A DNA stretch of 64,000 nt from Pseudoclavibacter helvolus (GCF_014191305.1 NZ_JACHWJ010000001.1:186001-250000); one strand, 5' to 3'. Positions 7,512-16,836 are shown, numbered from the stretch's first letter. The notes: generated by a model from the letters alone, not told the origin. Numbers and translations are program-made.

Positions 7512-9268
7512 GCGACGACCTCATCCACGTGGTCGCCCTGCCAGAGCAGGCCGCGGTACACGGGGTCGGCCGCCAGCAGGCTCCGGTGCTCACCGACTGC
7601 CGTGATGCGCCCATCCTGGAGCACAGCGACTCGGTCGGCGAGCGCGACGGTGGATGAGCGGTGCGCGACGACAAGCGTGGTGACCCCGGTGAGCGCCGTG
7701 CGAAGCGCCTCCGTCGCCAGGGTCTCGGTGCGCACGTCGACGGCGGAGAGCGGGTCGTCCAGGACGAGGACACGAGGGCGCGCGATGATGGCGCGTGCCA
7801 GTGCCAGGCGCTGCCGTTGGCCCCCGGAGAGGCTGTGCCCTTCTTCGCCGATGAGCGTGTCGAGTCCGTCGGGGAGTTCGAGCGCGAACCCCGCCTGTGC
7901 CACAGTGAGGGCTTCCCGCAGTTCATCGTCGCTGGCCTCCGGGCGGCCGAGGGCGACGTTGTCCCTGACGCTCGCCGAGAAGAGGAGCGGCTGCTCGAAG
8001 GCGATGGCCACGTGGCTCCTGAGCTCGTCGCGGCGGAAGCGACGGATGTCGGTGCCGTCGAGGAGCACTTCCCCGTCCGTCGGGTCGTGGAGGCGCACGG
8101 CAAGCTCGCTGAGCAGGCTCTTGCCGCTGCCGGTTGCCCCGACAAGCGCGAGCGTCTCACCTGGTCTGAGTGTCAGGTCGATACCTTGCAGCACCTCGTC
8201 GTCGTCCCGCGCATCCGGGAAGCGGAATCGCACGCCGCGGAACTCGAGGACGCCGGGGCCGACGGGAACGGGGAGGGGTGCTGCCGGGTCGGATACGGTC
8301 GTCGCGGTGTCCAGCACCTCGAAGACTCTTGTCGTGGATGCGGCTGCGTCGAGGGTGTCCGCGAACAGGAAGCCGAGGGATCGCACGGGCCACGAGAGCA
8401 TGAGGGCCGTAAAGAGGAACGCCGAGAGCTCACCGATCGTGAGTCGTCCGCCGGCGACGGCGAGCACTCCCAGGGCAAGTGAGGTCGCGACGGCGAGCTG
8501 GGGGAGCAGGATGAGCCACGAGCGCATGTCTGCCTGCTTGCGGGCTTTCTCGAGCTCAGTCTCGCGCAGGGCTTGGGCCTCGGTCCGGAACGACGCGAGG
8601 AATTCGCCGCCGCGGCCGAACGCCTTGATGACGCGGATTCCCTTCGCCGCCTCACCGACCGTGGTGGCGAGCGCCCCGGCCTGGTCCTGACTGCGGCGCG
8701 AGAGTCGGCCGTACACGCGCTGGAAGCGGAGTGTGATGAGGGCCGTCGGGATGCTGAAGACGGCATAGACGATGCCGAGTAGAGGGTCGAGCCAGAGGAG
8801 GACGCCGATTCCGGCGACGACCGTGAGCAGGTTCACCGTCAGCATGATGAGCCCGAAGGCGAGCCAACGCCGCACCCGGTTCAGGTCAACGGAGGAACGG
8901 GAGAGGAGCTGCCCGGCCTCCCACTCATCGTGGAAGGCCGCAGGCAGATCCTGCAGCCTGGCGAAGAGACGGTCACGCACCCGACGTTCGACGCCCACCA
9001 TCGGCGTGAGTACGAGGATGCGGCGCAGGTACCAGAGGAAGGCCTCGAAGCAGCCGACCGCGAGGAGGGCTAGCGAGCCCCAGATGATGGCGGCCCGCTC
9101 GCCGGAAGAGACCGGCCCGTCGACGATGAGGCGGATGATCTGCGGGCCGACGAGGCTCAGCACTGCGGCGGTGAGGGCCGACGCGAAGCCCGCGAAGAGG
9201 CTCCATTTCACCGGGCGGACGAACTCCCAGAGTCGCAGGAGTTGTCGAAGTCCGGGCTCAGCGCGCAT
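7508..9268 (-). CDS. ABC exporter half-transporter, subunit A (degenerate Walker B)
   Basis: A 586-residue half-transporter: membrane domain in the first 320 residues, Walker A GATGSGKS (377-384), canonical signature LSGGQ (480-484), Walker B LVLDD (501-505) with Asp where the catalytic Glu normally sits, and H-loop His536. It precedes and overlaps the partner gene. The start is uncertain. The frame opens at GTG 9352, but that codon lies inside the terminator of the glu operon; ATG 9268 is preferred because TAGCCT lies seven bases upstream on this strand, as for a leaderless start. Confidence 0.88.
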   Translation of the reverse strand: MRAEPGLRQLLRLWEFVRPVKWSLFAGFASALTAAVLSLVGPQIIRLIVDGPVSSGERAAIIWGSLALLAVGCFEAFLWYLRRILVLTPMVGVERRVRDRLFARLQDLPAAFHDEWEAGQLLSRSSVDLNRVRRWLAFGLIMLTVNLLTVVAGIGVLLWLDPLLGIVYAVFSIPTALITLRFQRVYGRLSRRSQDQAGALATTVGEAAKGIRVIKAFGRGGEFLASFRTEAQALRETELEKARKQADMRSWLILLPQLAVATSLALGVLAVAGGRLTIGELSAFLFTALMLSWPVRSLGFLFADTLDAAASTTRVFEVLDTATTVSDPAAPLPVPVGPGVLEFRGVRFRFPDARDDDEVLQGIDLTLRPGETLALVGATGSGKSLLSELAVRLHDPTDGEVLLDGTDIRRFRRDELRSHVAIAFEQPLLFSASVRDNVALGRPEASDDELREALTVAQAGFALELPDGLDTLIGEEGHSLSGGQRQRLALARAIIARPRVLVLDDPLSAVDVRTETLATEALRTALTGVTTLVVAHRSSTVALADRVAVLQDGRITAVGEHRSLLAADPVYRGLLWQGDHVDEVVA

Positions 9269-9275
9269 CCGGTCC

Positions 9276-9281
9276 AGGCTA
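9276..9281 (-). promoter_or_regulatory. Putative -10 box, leaderless start of the ABC exporter operon
   Basis: TAGCCT on the minus strand, 7 nt before ATG 9268, with no Shine-Dalgarno. Weak alone; it fits a pattern seen at eight other genes here. Confidence 0.35.
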
Positions 9282-9341
9282 GTCGGCCCCACGTTGGAAA
9301 CGGCGAGTCGAGGAGTGCGGGGCGTCTCGGGGCGCAACGAA

Positions 9342-9394
9342 AAGCTCCCCACGAGCCGGAACTGAGAACCTCAGTGCCTGCTCGTGGGGAGCTT
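9342..9394 (-). terminator. Terminator of the glu transporter operon
   Basis: A 15-bp perfect stem (9342-9356 with 9380-9394) whose 23-nt loop itself contains ACTGAG/CTCAGT. Read on the minus strand it lies 17 bp after the gluD stop and is followed by TTTTCGTT. Confidence 0.85.
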
Positions 9395-9410
9395 CGCTCG
9401 CGGAGACCGC

Positions 9411-10418
9411 TTAGAGCCTGTCGCCGTCTTCCTTCTTGCGGAGGTCGATCTGGCGTTGCGCTTCCGCCTTGTCGTGCTTTGCCCTCTGGCGCTCGTCCTC
9501 TTCGAGTTCCAGCACGTCCGACTGCTGAACCAGGATGAGCTCAGTGTCGGTCACGTTGCCAGCGTTGCCGACGGGCTTCGCTTCGACCTCGGTGGTGCCC
9601 TGCACCTTCGGGTTCTGCGAGATGCGCTTCTGGGCCACCGTAGCGAGCCAGGAGAGCAGCACACAGGTCAGGATGTAGACGGCGCCGATCACTATCGTGA
9701 CCGGGATGTACGGGGTGCCGTAGTTCGTCTGGCTTCCCATGAGCTTCGCCAGGTAGAGAAGCTCGTTGTAGGTGATGATCGATCCGAGCGCCGTGTCCTT
9801 CAGGGTCACGACGAGCTGCGCGATGATGACTGGCAGCATCGAGCGAATCGCCTGCGGAAGCAGGATGAGCTGCATCACGCCGGTTTTCCGCAGACCGATT
9901 GCGTACCCGGCCTCGGACTGACCGCGGGGCAGCGCCTCGACGCCGCTTCGGATGACCTCGGAGAGTACTGAGCCGTTGTAGGCGATCAGCGCGATGACAA
10001 CTGCCCAGAACGGGTCCATCTTCACGCCGAGGCCCGGGAGGGCGTAGTACAGGAGCATCATGAGGATAAGCACAGGGATGGCGCGCAGGACCTCGACGAC
10101 AACCGTCACCGGGATACGGACCCAGGCGTGGTCGGAGAGGCGTCCGATTGCGAGGATGAAGCCGAGTGCAAGTGCACCGACCGCAGCCACGAGAAACGCG
10201 CTCAGCGTCGCCCAGAGGGCCTTGGCGATTTGCGTCCAGATCGCGGCGTAGCCAAAGATCTGCCACTTGTTGGCACTGAGGTTTCCCGTGACGCCGAGCC
10301 GGTAGATGATCAGCGCGGCGAGCGCGACGACCACGGCAATGGTGACGACGCTGAGGATTCGGTTTCGTGCCAGAGCCCTGGGGCCCGGCACGTCGTACAG
10401 CACTGAAGTCTGGCTCAT
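9411..10418 (-). CDS. gluD: Glutamate/polar amino-acid ABC transporter permease (GluD-like)
   Basis: A 335-residue inner-membrane permease of the HisM/GluD class. The EAA coupling loop is readable as EALPRGQSEAGYAIGLRKTGVMQLILLPQA near residues 175-205, flanked by five or six hydrophobic helices. The C-terminus is a charged tail of about 60 residues rich in Glu, Lys and Arg, longer than in most permeases. ATG overlaps the gluC stop (ATGA, 10415-10418). With GluC it forms the membrane channel of a four-gene importer encoded in the order A-B-C-D, as in Corynebacterium glutamicum gluABCD. Confidence 0.9.
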   Translation of the reverse strand: MSQTSVLYDVPGPRALARNRILSVVTIAVVVALAALIIYRLGVTGNLSANKWQIFGYAAIWTQIAKALWATLSAFLVAAVGALALGFILAIGRLSDHAWVRIPVTVVVEVLRAIPVLILMMLLYYALPGLGVKMDPFWAVVIALIAYNGSVLSEVIRSGVEALPRGQSEAGYAIGLRKTGVMQLILLPQAIRSMLPVIIAQLVVTLKDTALGSIITYNELLYLAKLMGSQTNYGTPYIPVTIVIGAVYILTCVLLSWLATVAQKRISQNPKVQGTTEVEAKPVGNAGNVTDTELILVQQSDVLELEEDERQRAKHDKAEAQRQIDLRKKEDGDRL

Positions 10419-11068
10419 CGTGCGACCTTCCAGTGTCGTTCGAGCGCGTTCTGCACCCAGGAGAGGAGAAGGACCAGGGCGACGAAGACCGCTGCGACCA
10501 CGAGCAGGACGCCAAGGGCATCTTCGCCCCGTTCGCTCATGTTGGCGCGGATGCTGCCGAGGTTGACGACTGAGAAGCCGGCGGCCACCGTCGTGTTCTT
10601 GAGGAGCGCGATGAGCACGCTCATCATCGGCGGCACGACGGCTCGTGCGGCCTGGGGCAGCACGATGAGCGACATGACCTGCCCGAAGGGCAGGCCGATC
10701 GCGCGGGCCGCTTCGGCCTGGCCGACTGGCACGGTGTTGATGCCGCTTCGCAGGACCTCAGCGACGTACGTGGCCGTGTAGATCCCAAGCGCGAGGATGC
10801 CGAGGGTGAGGTAGTCCGCTTGCCCGATCGGGAACAGCACGGGCACAGCGAACGCGAAGATGAAGAAAACCAGCGTGAGCGGGGTGTTGCGGATGACGTT
10901 GACGTACGCGGCCCCGACCATCTGAGCGATCGGGACGGGCGAGACTCGCATGGCGCCGACGATGAAGCCGAGAACCAACGCGAGCAAGGCGCCGCCGAAG
11001 AAGAGGATGAGTGTCCCCACGAGGGAGGCTCCCCAGAGGTCGAGGTGGTTCGTGATGATGTCGAACAC
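10415..11068 (-). CDS. gluC: Glutamate/polar amino-acid ABC transporter permease (GluC-like)
   Basis: A 217-residue HisM-family permease with about five membrane helices and the EAA loop (NTVPVGQAEAARAIGLPFGQ) in the C-terminal half. GTG start at 11068 has AAGGAAGG just upstream. It is separated from gluB by 92 bp holding a strong hairpin, and overlaps gluD. The pair GluC/GluD would form the translocation pore and dock GluA. Confidence 0.92.
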   Translation of the reverse strand: MFDIITNHLDLWGASLVGTLILFFGGALLALVLGFIVGAMRVSPVPIAQMVGAAYVNVIRNTPLTLVFFIFAFAVPVLFPIGQADYLTLGILALGIYTATYVAEVLRSGINTVPVGQAEAARAIGLPFGQVMSLIVLPQAARAVVPPMMSVLIALLKNTTVAAGFSVVNLGSIRANMSERGEDALGVLLVVAAVFVALVLLLSWVQNALERHWKVAR

Positions 11069-11115
11069 GCTCGCCTTCCTTTCTGAGTTACGGCGCGGGG
11101 CGCCCTAGGTGCGAA

Positions 11116-11151
11116 CGAGCGGCGGCGAGATTGTGGTCTCGCCGCCGCTCG
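11116..11151 (-). terminator. Intercistronic hairpin between gluB and gluC
   Basis: A perfect 15-bp stem (11116-11130 with 11137-11151) and loop TTGTGG (plus strand), without a T-run. In binding-protein transport operons such hairpins commonly protect or partly terminate, so the binding protein is made in excess over the permeases. Confidence 0.7.
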
Positions 11152-11160
11152 CCTGTGGGA

Positions 11161-12075
11161 TTAGTAGCGGTCGGGCGTTGGCTGCGAGACCGTGGTTCCG
11201 GAGGAACCGAGGTTGTAGTCGAAGATCGACTGCCAGACGTCGCCGCCCTCTTCGAGGGTCGTGTTGAAGTGGTCGCGCAGAGCGTCGTCGCCCTTTGCGA
11301 GGCCGATGCCGTAGAGCTCCGTGCTGAAGGGCTCGCCAACTACCTTGAGCTGGTCCGGGGCTTGTGCTGCGTAGCCGATAAGGATGGCCTCGTCGGTCGT
11401 GACTGCGTCAACCTGGCCGTTCTTCAAGGCCTCAACACACTCAGAGTACTTCTCGAACTCAACGGGCGTGACTTCCGGGTAGTTGTCCTTGATGTTCTGG
11501 ATTGGTGTGGAGCCCGTCGCGGAGCAGACCTTGACGCCAGCGACCAGGTCGTCGACGCCCGTGATCTCGGAGTCGGCGCCGACGAGGAGGCCCTGGCCCG
11601 TCTCGAAGTACGGACCGGCGAAGTCGATCTGGTCCTTGCGCTTGTCGGTGATCGAGTAGGTGCCGACGTAGTAGTCGATGTCGCCGTTGATGATCGCCTG
11701 CTCGCGGTTCGCGGACGGGATCGCCTTGAACTCGATGTTCTCCTCGGAGACGCCGAGCGAAGCTGCCATCCAGCGGGCGACGTCGACGTCGAAGCCGGTG
11801 CGCTCTCCGGTGACCGCATCCAGGTAGCCGAGGTTCGGCTGGTCTTCCTTGACACCGACGACGACCTTGCCGCCTGCAGCGGTGATCTTGTCGAACGTGG
11901 GCGAGCCTTCGATGGCGACGTCGGTCGCGACCTCGAAGACGGGTGCTTCACCGGTTGTGGTGCCCTCTTCGCCACCGCCACCTGCTGCCGGCGGCGCCCC
12001 CTCGGCGCAGCCCGTCAGTACGAGTGAGGCCAGGATGCCTGCGCCGAGAATGGCGCTGAGCTTGGTCTTTCGCAT
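11161..12075 (-). CDS. gluB: Glutamate/polar amino-acid-binding lipoprotein (GluB-like)
   Basis: A 304-residue extracytoplasmic solute-binding protein (SBP family 3). A lipoprotein signal peptide is clear: MRKTK, hydrophobic core, then lipobox LVLTGC with Cys at about residue 23, followed by a Gly/Glu/Pro-rich linker. The mature part contains GKVVVGVKEDQPNLGYLD and WMAASLGV, typical of family 3 binding proteins. AGAAGGAG precedes the ATG. It would be anchored outside the membrane and deliver substrate to GluCD. Substrate is inferred from the operon type; glutamate or another polar amino acid is likely. Confidence 0.93.
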   Translation of the reverse strand: MRKTKLSAILGAGILASLVLTGCAEGAPPAAGGGGEEGTTTGEAPVFEVATDVAIEGSPTFDKITAAGGKVVVGVKEDQPNLGYLDAVTGERTGFDVDVARWMAASLGVSEENIEFKAIPSANREQAIINGDIDYYVGTYSITDKRKDQIDFAGPYFETGQGLLVGADSEITGVDDLVAGVKVCSATGSTPIQNIKDNYPEVTPVEFEKYSECVEALKNGQVDAVTTDEAILIGYAAQAPDQLKVVGEPFSTELYGIGLAKGDDALRDHFNTTLEEGGDVWQSIFDYNLGSSGTTVSQPTPDRY

Positions 12076-12144
12076 TTGCTTCTCCTTCTGTTGGAAGTCT
12101 GTTGAGTCCTGCGAGACAGTCGAGGCGCGGAGCCGCGCCGACGG

Positions 12145-12894
12145 TCAGTGGGTGATGAGCTTGGAGAGGAAGTCCTTGGCGCGGTCGGTCTTCGGGTGCG
12201 TGAAGAAGTCCTCAGGGGACTGGTCTTCGAGCACCTGGCCGTCGGCCATGAAGACGACTCTGTCGGCGGCCTTGCGCGCGAAGCCCATCTCGTGGGTCAC
12301 GACGATCATCGTCATGCCCTCCTTAGCGAGGTCGACCATGACGTCGAGGACTTCGTTGATCATCTCGGGGTCGAGCGCGCTGGTGGGCTCGTCGAAGAGC
12401 ATCACCTTCGGCTTCATGGCAAGCGCACGCGCGATCGCGACTCGCTGCTGCTGGCCGCCCGAGAGTTGTGCCGGGAACTTCGCGGCCTGGTGACCGATGC
12501 CGACTCGGTCGAGAAGCACCTTTGCTTCTTTTTCGGCGTCTGCCCTCGAGAGCTTCCTGACCTTGATGGGGCCAAGGGCAACATTCTCGAGGATGGTCTT
12601 GTGGGCGAAGAGGTTGAAGGACTGGAAGACCATTCCGACGTCAGCGCGCAACGCGGCGAGTGCCTTCCCTTCCTTGGGTAGCACCTTCCCGTCGATGCGG
12701 ATTTCCCCCGAGGTGATCGTCTCGAGTCGATTGATCGTGCGACACAGGGTTGACTTGCCGGAACCGGATGGTCCGATGACGACGACGACCTGACCGCGCT
12801 CGACGTTGAGGTTGATGTCCTTCAGGGCGTGGAATTCACCGTAGTGCTTCTCGACGTGGTCAACGACGACGAGGGGCTCGCTCTGATTTTGCAT
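12145..12894 (-). CDS. gluA: Amino-acid ABC transporter ATPase (GluA-like)
   Basis: A 249-residue ATPase of the GlnQ/HisP type: Walker A GPSGSGKS (41-48), LSGGQ (144-148), Walker [11 protein letters not shown] (166-175) and H-loop THEMGF. The start ATG 12894 gives the normal family length; the open frame continues to 13095 but the added residues cross the divergent pheS promoter region and look non-coding. First gene of the gluABCD unit. A dyad TCTCG-N9-CGAGA (12937-12955) lies upstream and could be an operator. Confidence 0.94.
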   Translation of the reverse strand: MQNQSEPLVVVDHVEKHYGEFHALKDINLNVERGQVVVVIGPSGSGKSTLCRTINRLETITSGEIRIDGKVLPKEGKALAALRADVGMVFQSFNLFAHKTILENVALGPIKVRKLSRADAEKEAKVLLDRVGIGHQAAKFPAQLSGGQQQRVAIARALAMKPKVMLFDEPTSALDPEMINEVLDVMVDLAKEGMTMIVVTHEMGFARKAADRVVFMADGQVLEDQSPEDFFTHPKTDRAKDFLSKLITH

Positions 12895-13154
12895 GGTGTG
12901 ATTCCACCACAGCGTCAGACTCCGTCGTCGCCCATTTCTCGCTTTCGAAACGAGATGGTTACCTGATCGGTGCACTGAGGGCGCGATTTCGGTGCTCCTG
13001 GCTACACCTGAACCCTGGAAGATCGCCGGAATTACGCGGGTTCCTACCGCTCGACGGGATGAAGCCAGATTCTCGCAAAGACGTTCGCCCGGCATATCTC
13101 ACGGGGTGAGAAAGCATGATTTTGGGATCTGGAACCGTTGTCTGCTCGGTTCGG

Positions 13155-13160
13155 TAAACT
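13155..13160 (+). promoter_or_regulatory. Putative -10 box, leaderless pheS
   Basis: TAAACT, 8 nt before the GTG start of pheS, and no Shine-Dalgarno. No convincing -35. Confidence 0.45.
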
Positions 13161-13168
13161 CGATCCTT

Positions 13169-14215
13169 GTGTCTGACGCCTCATCGAACCCCATCACGCA
13201 GGAAGCCGTCGGCTCCGCGGTCGACGCGGCGCTCGCCGCTATCGCCGCGGCGCCCGACCTGACAGCACTCAAGCGAGTGCGCGCCGAGCATCTGGCGGAG
13301 GGTTCAGCGATCGCGTCGCTGAACGCCGCGATGCGAGCCGTGCCCAAGGAGAGCAAGAAGGAAGCCGGGCAGCTCATCGGGCAGGCCCGCACCCGTGTCA
13401 ACGAGGCCTTCGCGGCACGCGAGGGTGAGCTGGCAGAAGCCGAGGCGACCGCGCGTCTCGCCGCCGAGACCGTCGACGTCACGCTCGCGCGCCCTGCCCG
13501 TGCGACCGGAGCGCGGCATCCGCTCACCGTGCTGCAGGACCGCGTGAGCGACATCTTCGTTGGCATGGGGTGGGAGATCGCGGAAGGCCCAGAGCTCGAG
13601 AGCGAGTGGTTCAACTTCGACTCCCTCAACTTCGACGCCGACCACCCGGCGCGGGCCATGCAGGACACGTTCTTCGTGGAGCCAGCAGACCGCCACCTCG
13701 TGATGCGCACACACACCTCGCCGGTTCAGATGCGTTCCCTTATCGAGCGTGGCGTTCCTCTCTATGTGCTCGCGCCAGGCCGCACGTACCGGACCGACGA
13801 GCTCGACGCGACCCACACGCCTGTCTTCACGCAGTTCGAGGGCATCGCGATCGACAAGGGCCTCACGATGGCGCACTTGCGCGGCACGCTTGAGCACTTC
13901 GCGACGTCGATGTTCGGCGACGAGGCGCGCATTCGACTGCGCAACAACTACTTCCCGTTCACGGAGCCGAGCGCCGAGATGGACATCTGGCACCCGGGAG
14001 CCAAGGGCGGCCCCCGCTGGATCGAGTGGGGTGGCTGCGGCATGGTGCACCCCAACGTGCTGCTCGCGGCAGGCGTCGACCCGGAGGAATACCAGGGCTT
14101 CGCATTCGGCATGGGTGTCGAGCGCACCCTCATGTTCCGCAACGCGCTCACCGACATGCGAGACATGGTCGAGGGCGACGTCCGTTTCAGCACCCAGTTC
14201 GGAATGGTGATCTAG
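13169..14215 (+). CDS. pheS: Phenylalanine--tRNA ligase subunit alpha
   Basis: A 348-residue alpha subunit of the (alpha-beta)2 class II enzyme that charges tRNA-Phe. The N-terminal coiled coil (residues about 1-95) is followed by the catalytic core: RHPLTVL, FDSLNFDADHPARAMQDTF (motif 1 region), MRTHTSPVQ (motif 2 region), and GMGVERTLMFR (motif 3). GTG 13169 is chosen because it starts the conserved helix and has a TAAACT box eight bases upstream; longer frames run into non-coding DNA. pheT follows after two bases. Confidence 0.96.
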   Translation: MSDASSNPITQEAVGSAVDAALAAIAAAPDLTALKRVRAEHLAEGSAIASLNAAMRAVPKESKKEAGQLIGQARTRVNEAFAAREGELAEAEATARLAAETVDVTLARPARATGARHPLTVLQDRVSDIFVGMGWEIAEGPELESEWFNFDSLNFDADHPARAMQDTFFVEPADRHLVMRTHTSPVQMRSLIERGVPLYVLAPGRTYRTDELDATHTPVFTQFEGIAIDKGLTMAHLRGTLEHFATSMFGDEARIRLRNNYFPFTEPSAEMDIWHPGAKGGPRWIEWGGCGMVHPNVLLAAGVDPEEYQGFAFGMGVERTLMFRNALTDMRDMVEGDVRFSTQFGMVI

Positions 14216-14217
14216 TC

Positions 14218-16785
14218 ATGCGTGCCCCACTCTCCTGGCTCCGCGAGTACGCGGAGATCCCAGCCTCTGCCTCCCCAGCTTCGGTGCTCGACGCGTTTGT
14301 CCGCGTCGGACTGGAAGACGAGGCCGTCCACGGCACGCAGCTGCAGGGCCCGATCGTCGTCGGCGAGGTGCTCTCGGCTGAGCCTGAGCCGCAGTCGAAC
14401 GGAAAGACCATCAACTGGTGCCAGGTGCGAGTCGCGCCTGAGGGCCAGCTCGCCGCCGATGGTGGCGCGGATGTGCGCGGCATCGTCTGCGGAGCCCACA
14501 ACTTCGGCGTCGGCGACTCTGTCGTCGTCACGCTTCCAGGCGCCGTTCTTCCCGGCGACTTCGCTATCGCAGCTCGCAAGACCTACGGGCACGTCTCCGA
14601 CGGCATGATCGCGTCGCAGCGTGAGCTCGGCATGGGCGATGACCACGAGGGCATCATCGTGCTCTCGCGCCTCGGCGTCAGCGCAGCTCCGGGGACCGAC
14701 GCGATCGAACTGCTCGGTCTCACCGAGCAGGCGGTCGAGGTGAACGTCACGCCAGATCGCGGCTACGCCATGTCGATTCGTGGTCTCGTTCGCGAGTACT
14801 CGAACGCGACGGGCGTCGCGTTCACCGACCCGGCGCTCCGTCCGCAGCTCGAGGCGATCCTTGCCGAAGCCATCGCGCCAGATGCGCAGGACGTGCGCGT
14901 GACCGTGTCGATCGACGACGACGCGGCCGTGCGCGACCAGCCCATGGCACCCGTCTTCGTGGGGCTCGTGGTCGAGGGCATCGACGCGACGCGTCCGACG
15001 CCGACGTGGATGGCCCAGCGACTCCGCCTCGCGGGCATCCGCCCACTTGCCGTCGCCATCGACATCACCAACTACGTCATGCTCGAGCTGGGGCAGCCCA
15101 TCCACGGCTACGACCTCGACAAGCTCCGCGGAGGCATCCACGTGCGGCGCGCCAGCGAGGGCGAGCAGCTCACGACCCTCGACGGGAAAGAGCGCACGCT
15201 CAGCGCCGAGGACATCCTCATCACCGACGACCGAGGCCCGATCGGGCTCGCCGGCGTCATGGGCGGCGAGGAGACGGAGCTCAGCTCCGAGACGAGCAAC
15301 GTCTTCATCGAGGCGGCCTCGTTCTCGCCGATCTCGATCGCCCGCACGGCGCGCAGGCACAAGCTGCCGAGCGAGGCCTCACGCCGCTTCGAGCGCCGGG
15401 TCGATCCACGCGTCGCGCAGCCTGCTGCGGCCCGCGTCGCGGAGCTGCTCGTCGAGCACGCAGGCGGCCGCGTCGTGCGCGCCGGAAGCGTGCACGAGCA
15501 GATCCCGACTCCCGAGTCGCTGACCCTGCCCGTCGATGCTGCTTCGCGCATCATGGGAGTCGACTACACGCTCGACGAAACGATCGGCGCCCTGCGCGCT
15601 GTTGGCTGCGAGGTCTGGGAAGAGGCGGAGGGCCTCCTTGGCGTGACGGTGCCGAGCTGGCGCGGCGACCTCACGGAGCCGGTGACCCTCGTCGAGGAGA
15701 TCGGTCGCCTGTGCGACTTCGAGCGCATCCCGTCCCGCCTCCCCGTTGCGCCTCCGGGACGCGGCCTCACTCGCGAGCAGCGACTGCGCCGTGCCGCGGC
15801 GGACGTGCTCGCCGCGTCCGGTGCTGTCGAGGTCCAGAGCTACCCGTTTGTACCTGAGGCAGATACGGTCACCTTCGGTCGCCCCGACGACGGCGAGGTG
15901 GCGGCCGTCAAGCTCGCGAACCCGCTCGACCCGCGCGCAGCCTGGCTCCGCACGAGCCTCTTGCCTGGACTCCTCACGATCGCGCACCGCAACGTGTCGC
16001 GTGGTCTCACCGATCTCGCGATCTTCGAGACGGGGACTGTCTTCAAGCCGGAGTCCGGCGTCGTCTACGGCGTGGACGAGGTCCCCGCTGTTGCCCAGCG
16101 CCCCACCCCGGAGCGCCTCGCGGAGCTGGAGGCCGGCCTGCCGCCGCAGCCTCGGTACGCGGCGGGTGTTGTGCTCGGCCAGCGCGAGCCGAAGCGTCCC
16201 GGTCACGCACCGGTCGCGGCGTCCTGGGAAGATGCGCTCGAGCTCGTCTCGCAGCTGGGCCTTGCGACCGGCGCCGAAATACTGGTGCGGCAGGGCAGCC
16301 ACCGTGCCTTCCACCCTGGACGTTGCGCCGAGCTGTTCGTCAGCCAGGGCCTCGACGAGGTTGTTGTCGGCTACGCGGGCGAGGTCCACCCGGACATCGC
16401 CGAGGGCGCCGACCTCCCTCGCGTCGTTGCGGCTTTCGAAGTCAACCTCGACGCGGTCATCGAGCTCGCGCGCCGGGACATCCTTCCCGAGCCGATCTCG
16501 ACGTTCCCCGCCGCGACGCAGGACCTGAGTCTCGTGGTGGATGCGGCAGTCCCGGCGGCCGAGGTGTCGAACGCCGTGAGCGAGGGCGCCGGTCTTCTAC
16601 TCGAGCAGCTCACGATCGTTGACGACTACCGCGGAGCCGGCCTCGAAGACGGGCAGAAGAGCCTCACGTTCGCTCTCCGATTCCGCGCGACCGACCGCAC
16701 GCTGACCGCGGCAGAGGCGAGCGAGGCGAAGGAAGCGGGCGCAGCGCTCGCCGCAGAGCGTTTCGGCGCGACGATGCGAGCCTGA
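14218..16785 (+). CDS. pheT: Phenylalanine--tRNA ligase subunit beta
   Basis: An 855-residue beta subunit beginning MRAPLSWLREYAEIPASA, the conserved start. Readable domains in order: EMAP/tRNA-binding fold (about 40-160), B3/B4 editing region (VNVTPDRGYAMSIRGL onward), B5 (DYTLDETIGALRAVGC), catalytic-like core, and the C-terminal ferredoxin-like anticodon-binding domain (ISTFPAATQDLSLVVD). It lies two bases after pheS in the usual order. Length is normal. Hydrolysis of Tyr-tRNA-Phe by the B3/B4 region is known for the family. Confidence 0.97.
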   Translation: MRAPLSWLREYAEIPASASPASVLDAFVRVGLEDEAVHGTQLQGPIVVGEVLSAEPEPQSNGKTINWCQVRVAPEGQLAADGGADVRGIVCGAHNFGVGDSVVVTLPGAVLPGDFAIAARKTYGHVSDGMIASQRELGMGDDHEGIIVLSRLGVSAAPGTDAIELLGLTEQAVEVNVTPDRGYAMSIRGLVREYSNATGVAFTDPALRPQLEAILAEAIAPDAQDVRVTVSIDDDAAVRDQPMAPVFVGLVVEGIDATRPTPTWMAQRLRLAGIRPLAVAIDITNYVMLELGQPIHGYDLDKLRGGIHVRRASEGEQLTTLDGKERTLSAEDILITDDRGPIGLAGVMGGEETELSSETSNVFIEAASFSPISIARTARRHKLPSEASRRFERRVDPRVAQPAAARVAELLVEHAGGRVVRAGSVHEQIPTPESLTLPVDAASRIMGVDYTLDETIGALRAVGCEVWEEAEGLLGVTVPSWRGDLTEPVTLVEEIGRLCDFERIPSRLPVAPPGRGLTREQRLRRAAADVLAASGAVEVQSYPFVPEADTVTFGRPDDGEVAAVKLANPLDPRAAWLRTSLLPGLLTIAHRNVSRGLTDLAIFETGTVFKPESGVVYGVDEVPAVAQRPTPERLAELEAGLPPQPRYAAGVVLGQREPKRPGHAPVAASWEDALELVSQLGLATGAEILVRQGSHRAFHPGRCAELFVSQGLDEVVVGYAGEVHPDIAEGADLPRVVAAFEVNLDAVIELARRDILPEPISTFPAATQDLSLVVDAAVPAAEVSNAVSEGAGLLLEQLTIVDDYRGAGLEDGQKSLTFALRFRATDRTLTAAEASEAKEAGAALAAERFGATMRA

Positions 16786-16804
16786 CGCGCGAGCATCCAA
16801 AAGC

Positions 16805-16836
16805 AATCGCCCGGCCCCTCGAGGGGCCGGGCGATT
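16805..16836. terminator. Hairpin terminator between pheT and sufU
   Basis: A 14-bp perfect stem (16805-16818 with 16823-16836), loop TCGA. On the minus strand it is followed by GCTTTT, so it mainly ends the sufS-sufU unit. Confidence 0.75.

Noticed and set aside
7095-8690. A 531-codon plus-strand frame opposite the ABC exporter
   Set aside because: Antisense shadow of two clear ABC genes; composition is Arg/Ser/Ala-rich noise typical of high-GC reverse frames.
12895-13168. T-box or Phe attenuator before pheS
   Set aside because: No T-box sequence (TGGNACCGCG-like), no run of Phe codons and no terminator; the start looks leaderless.
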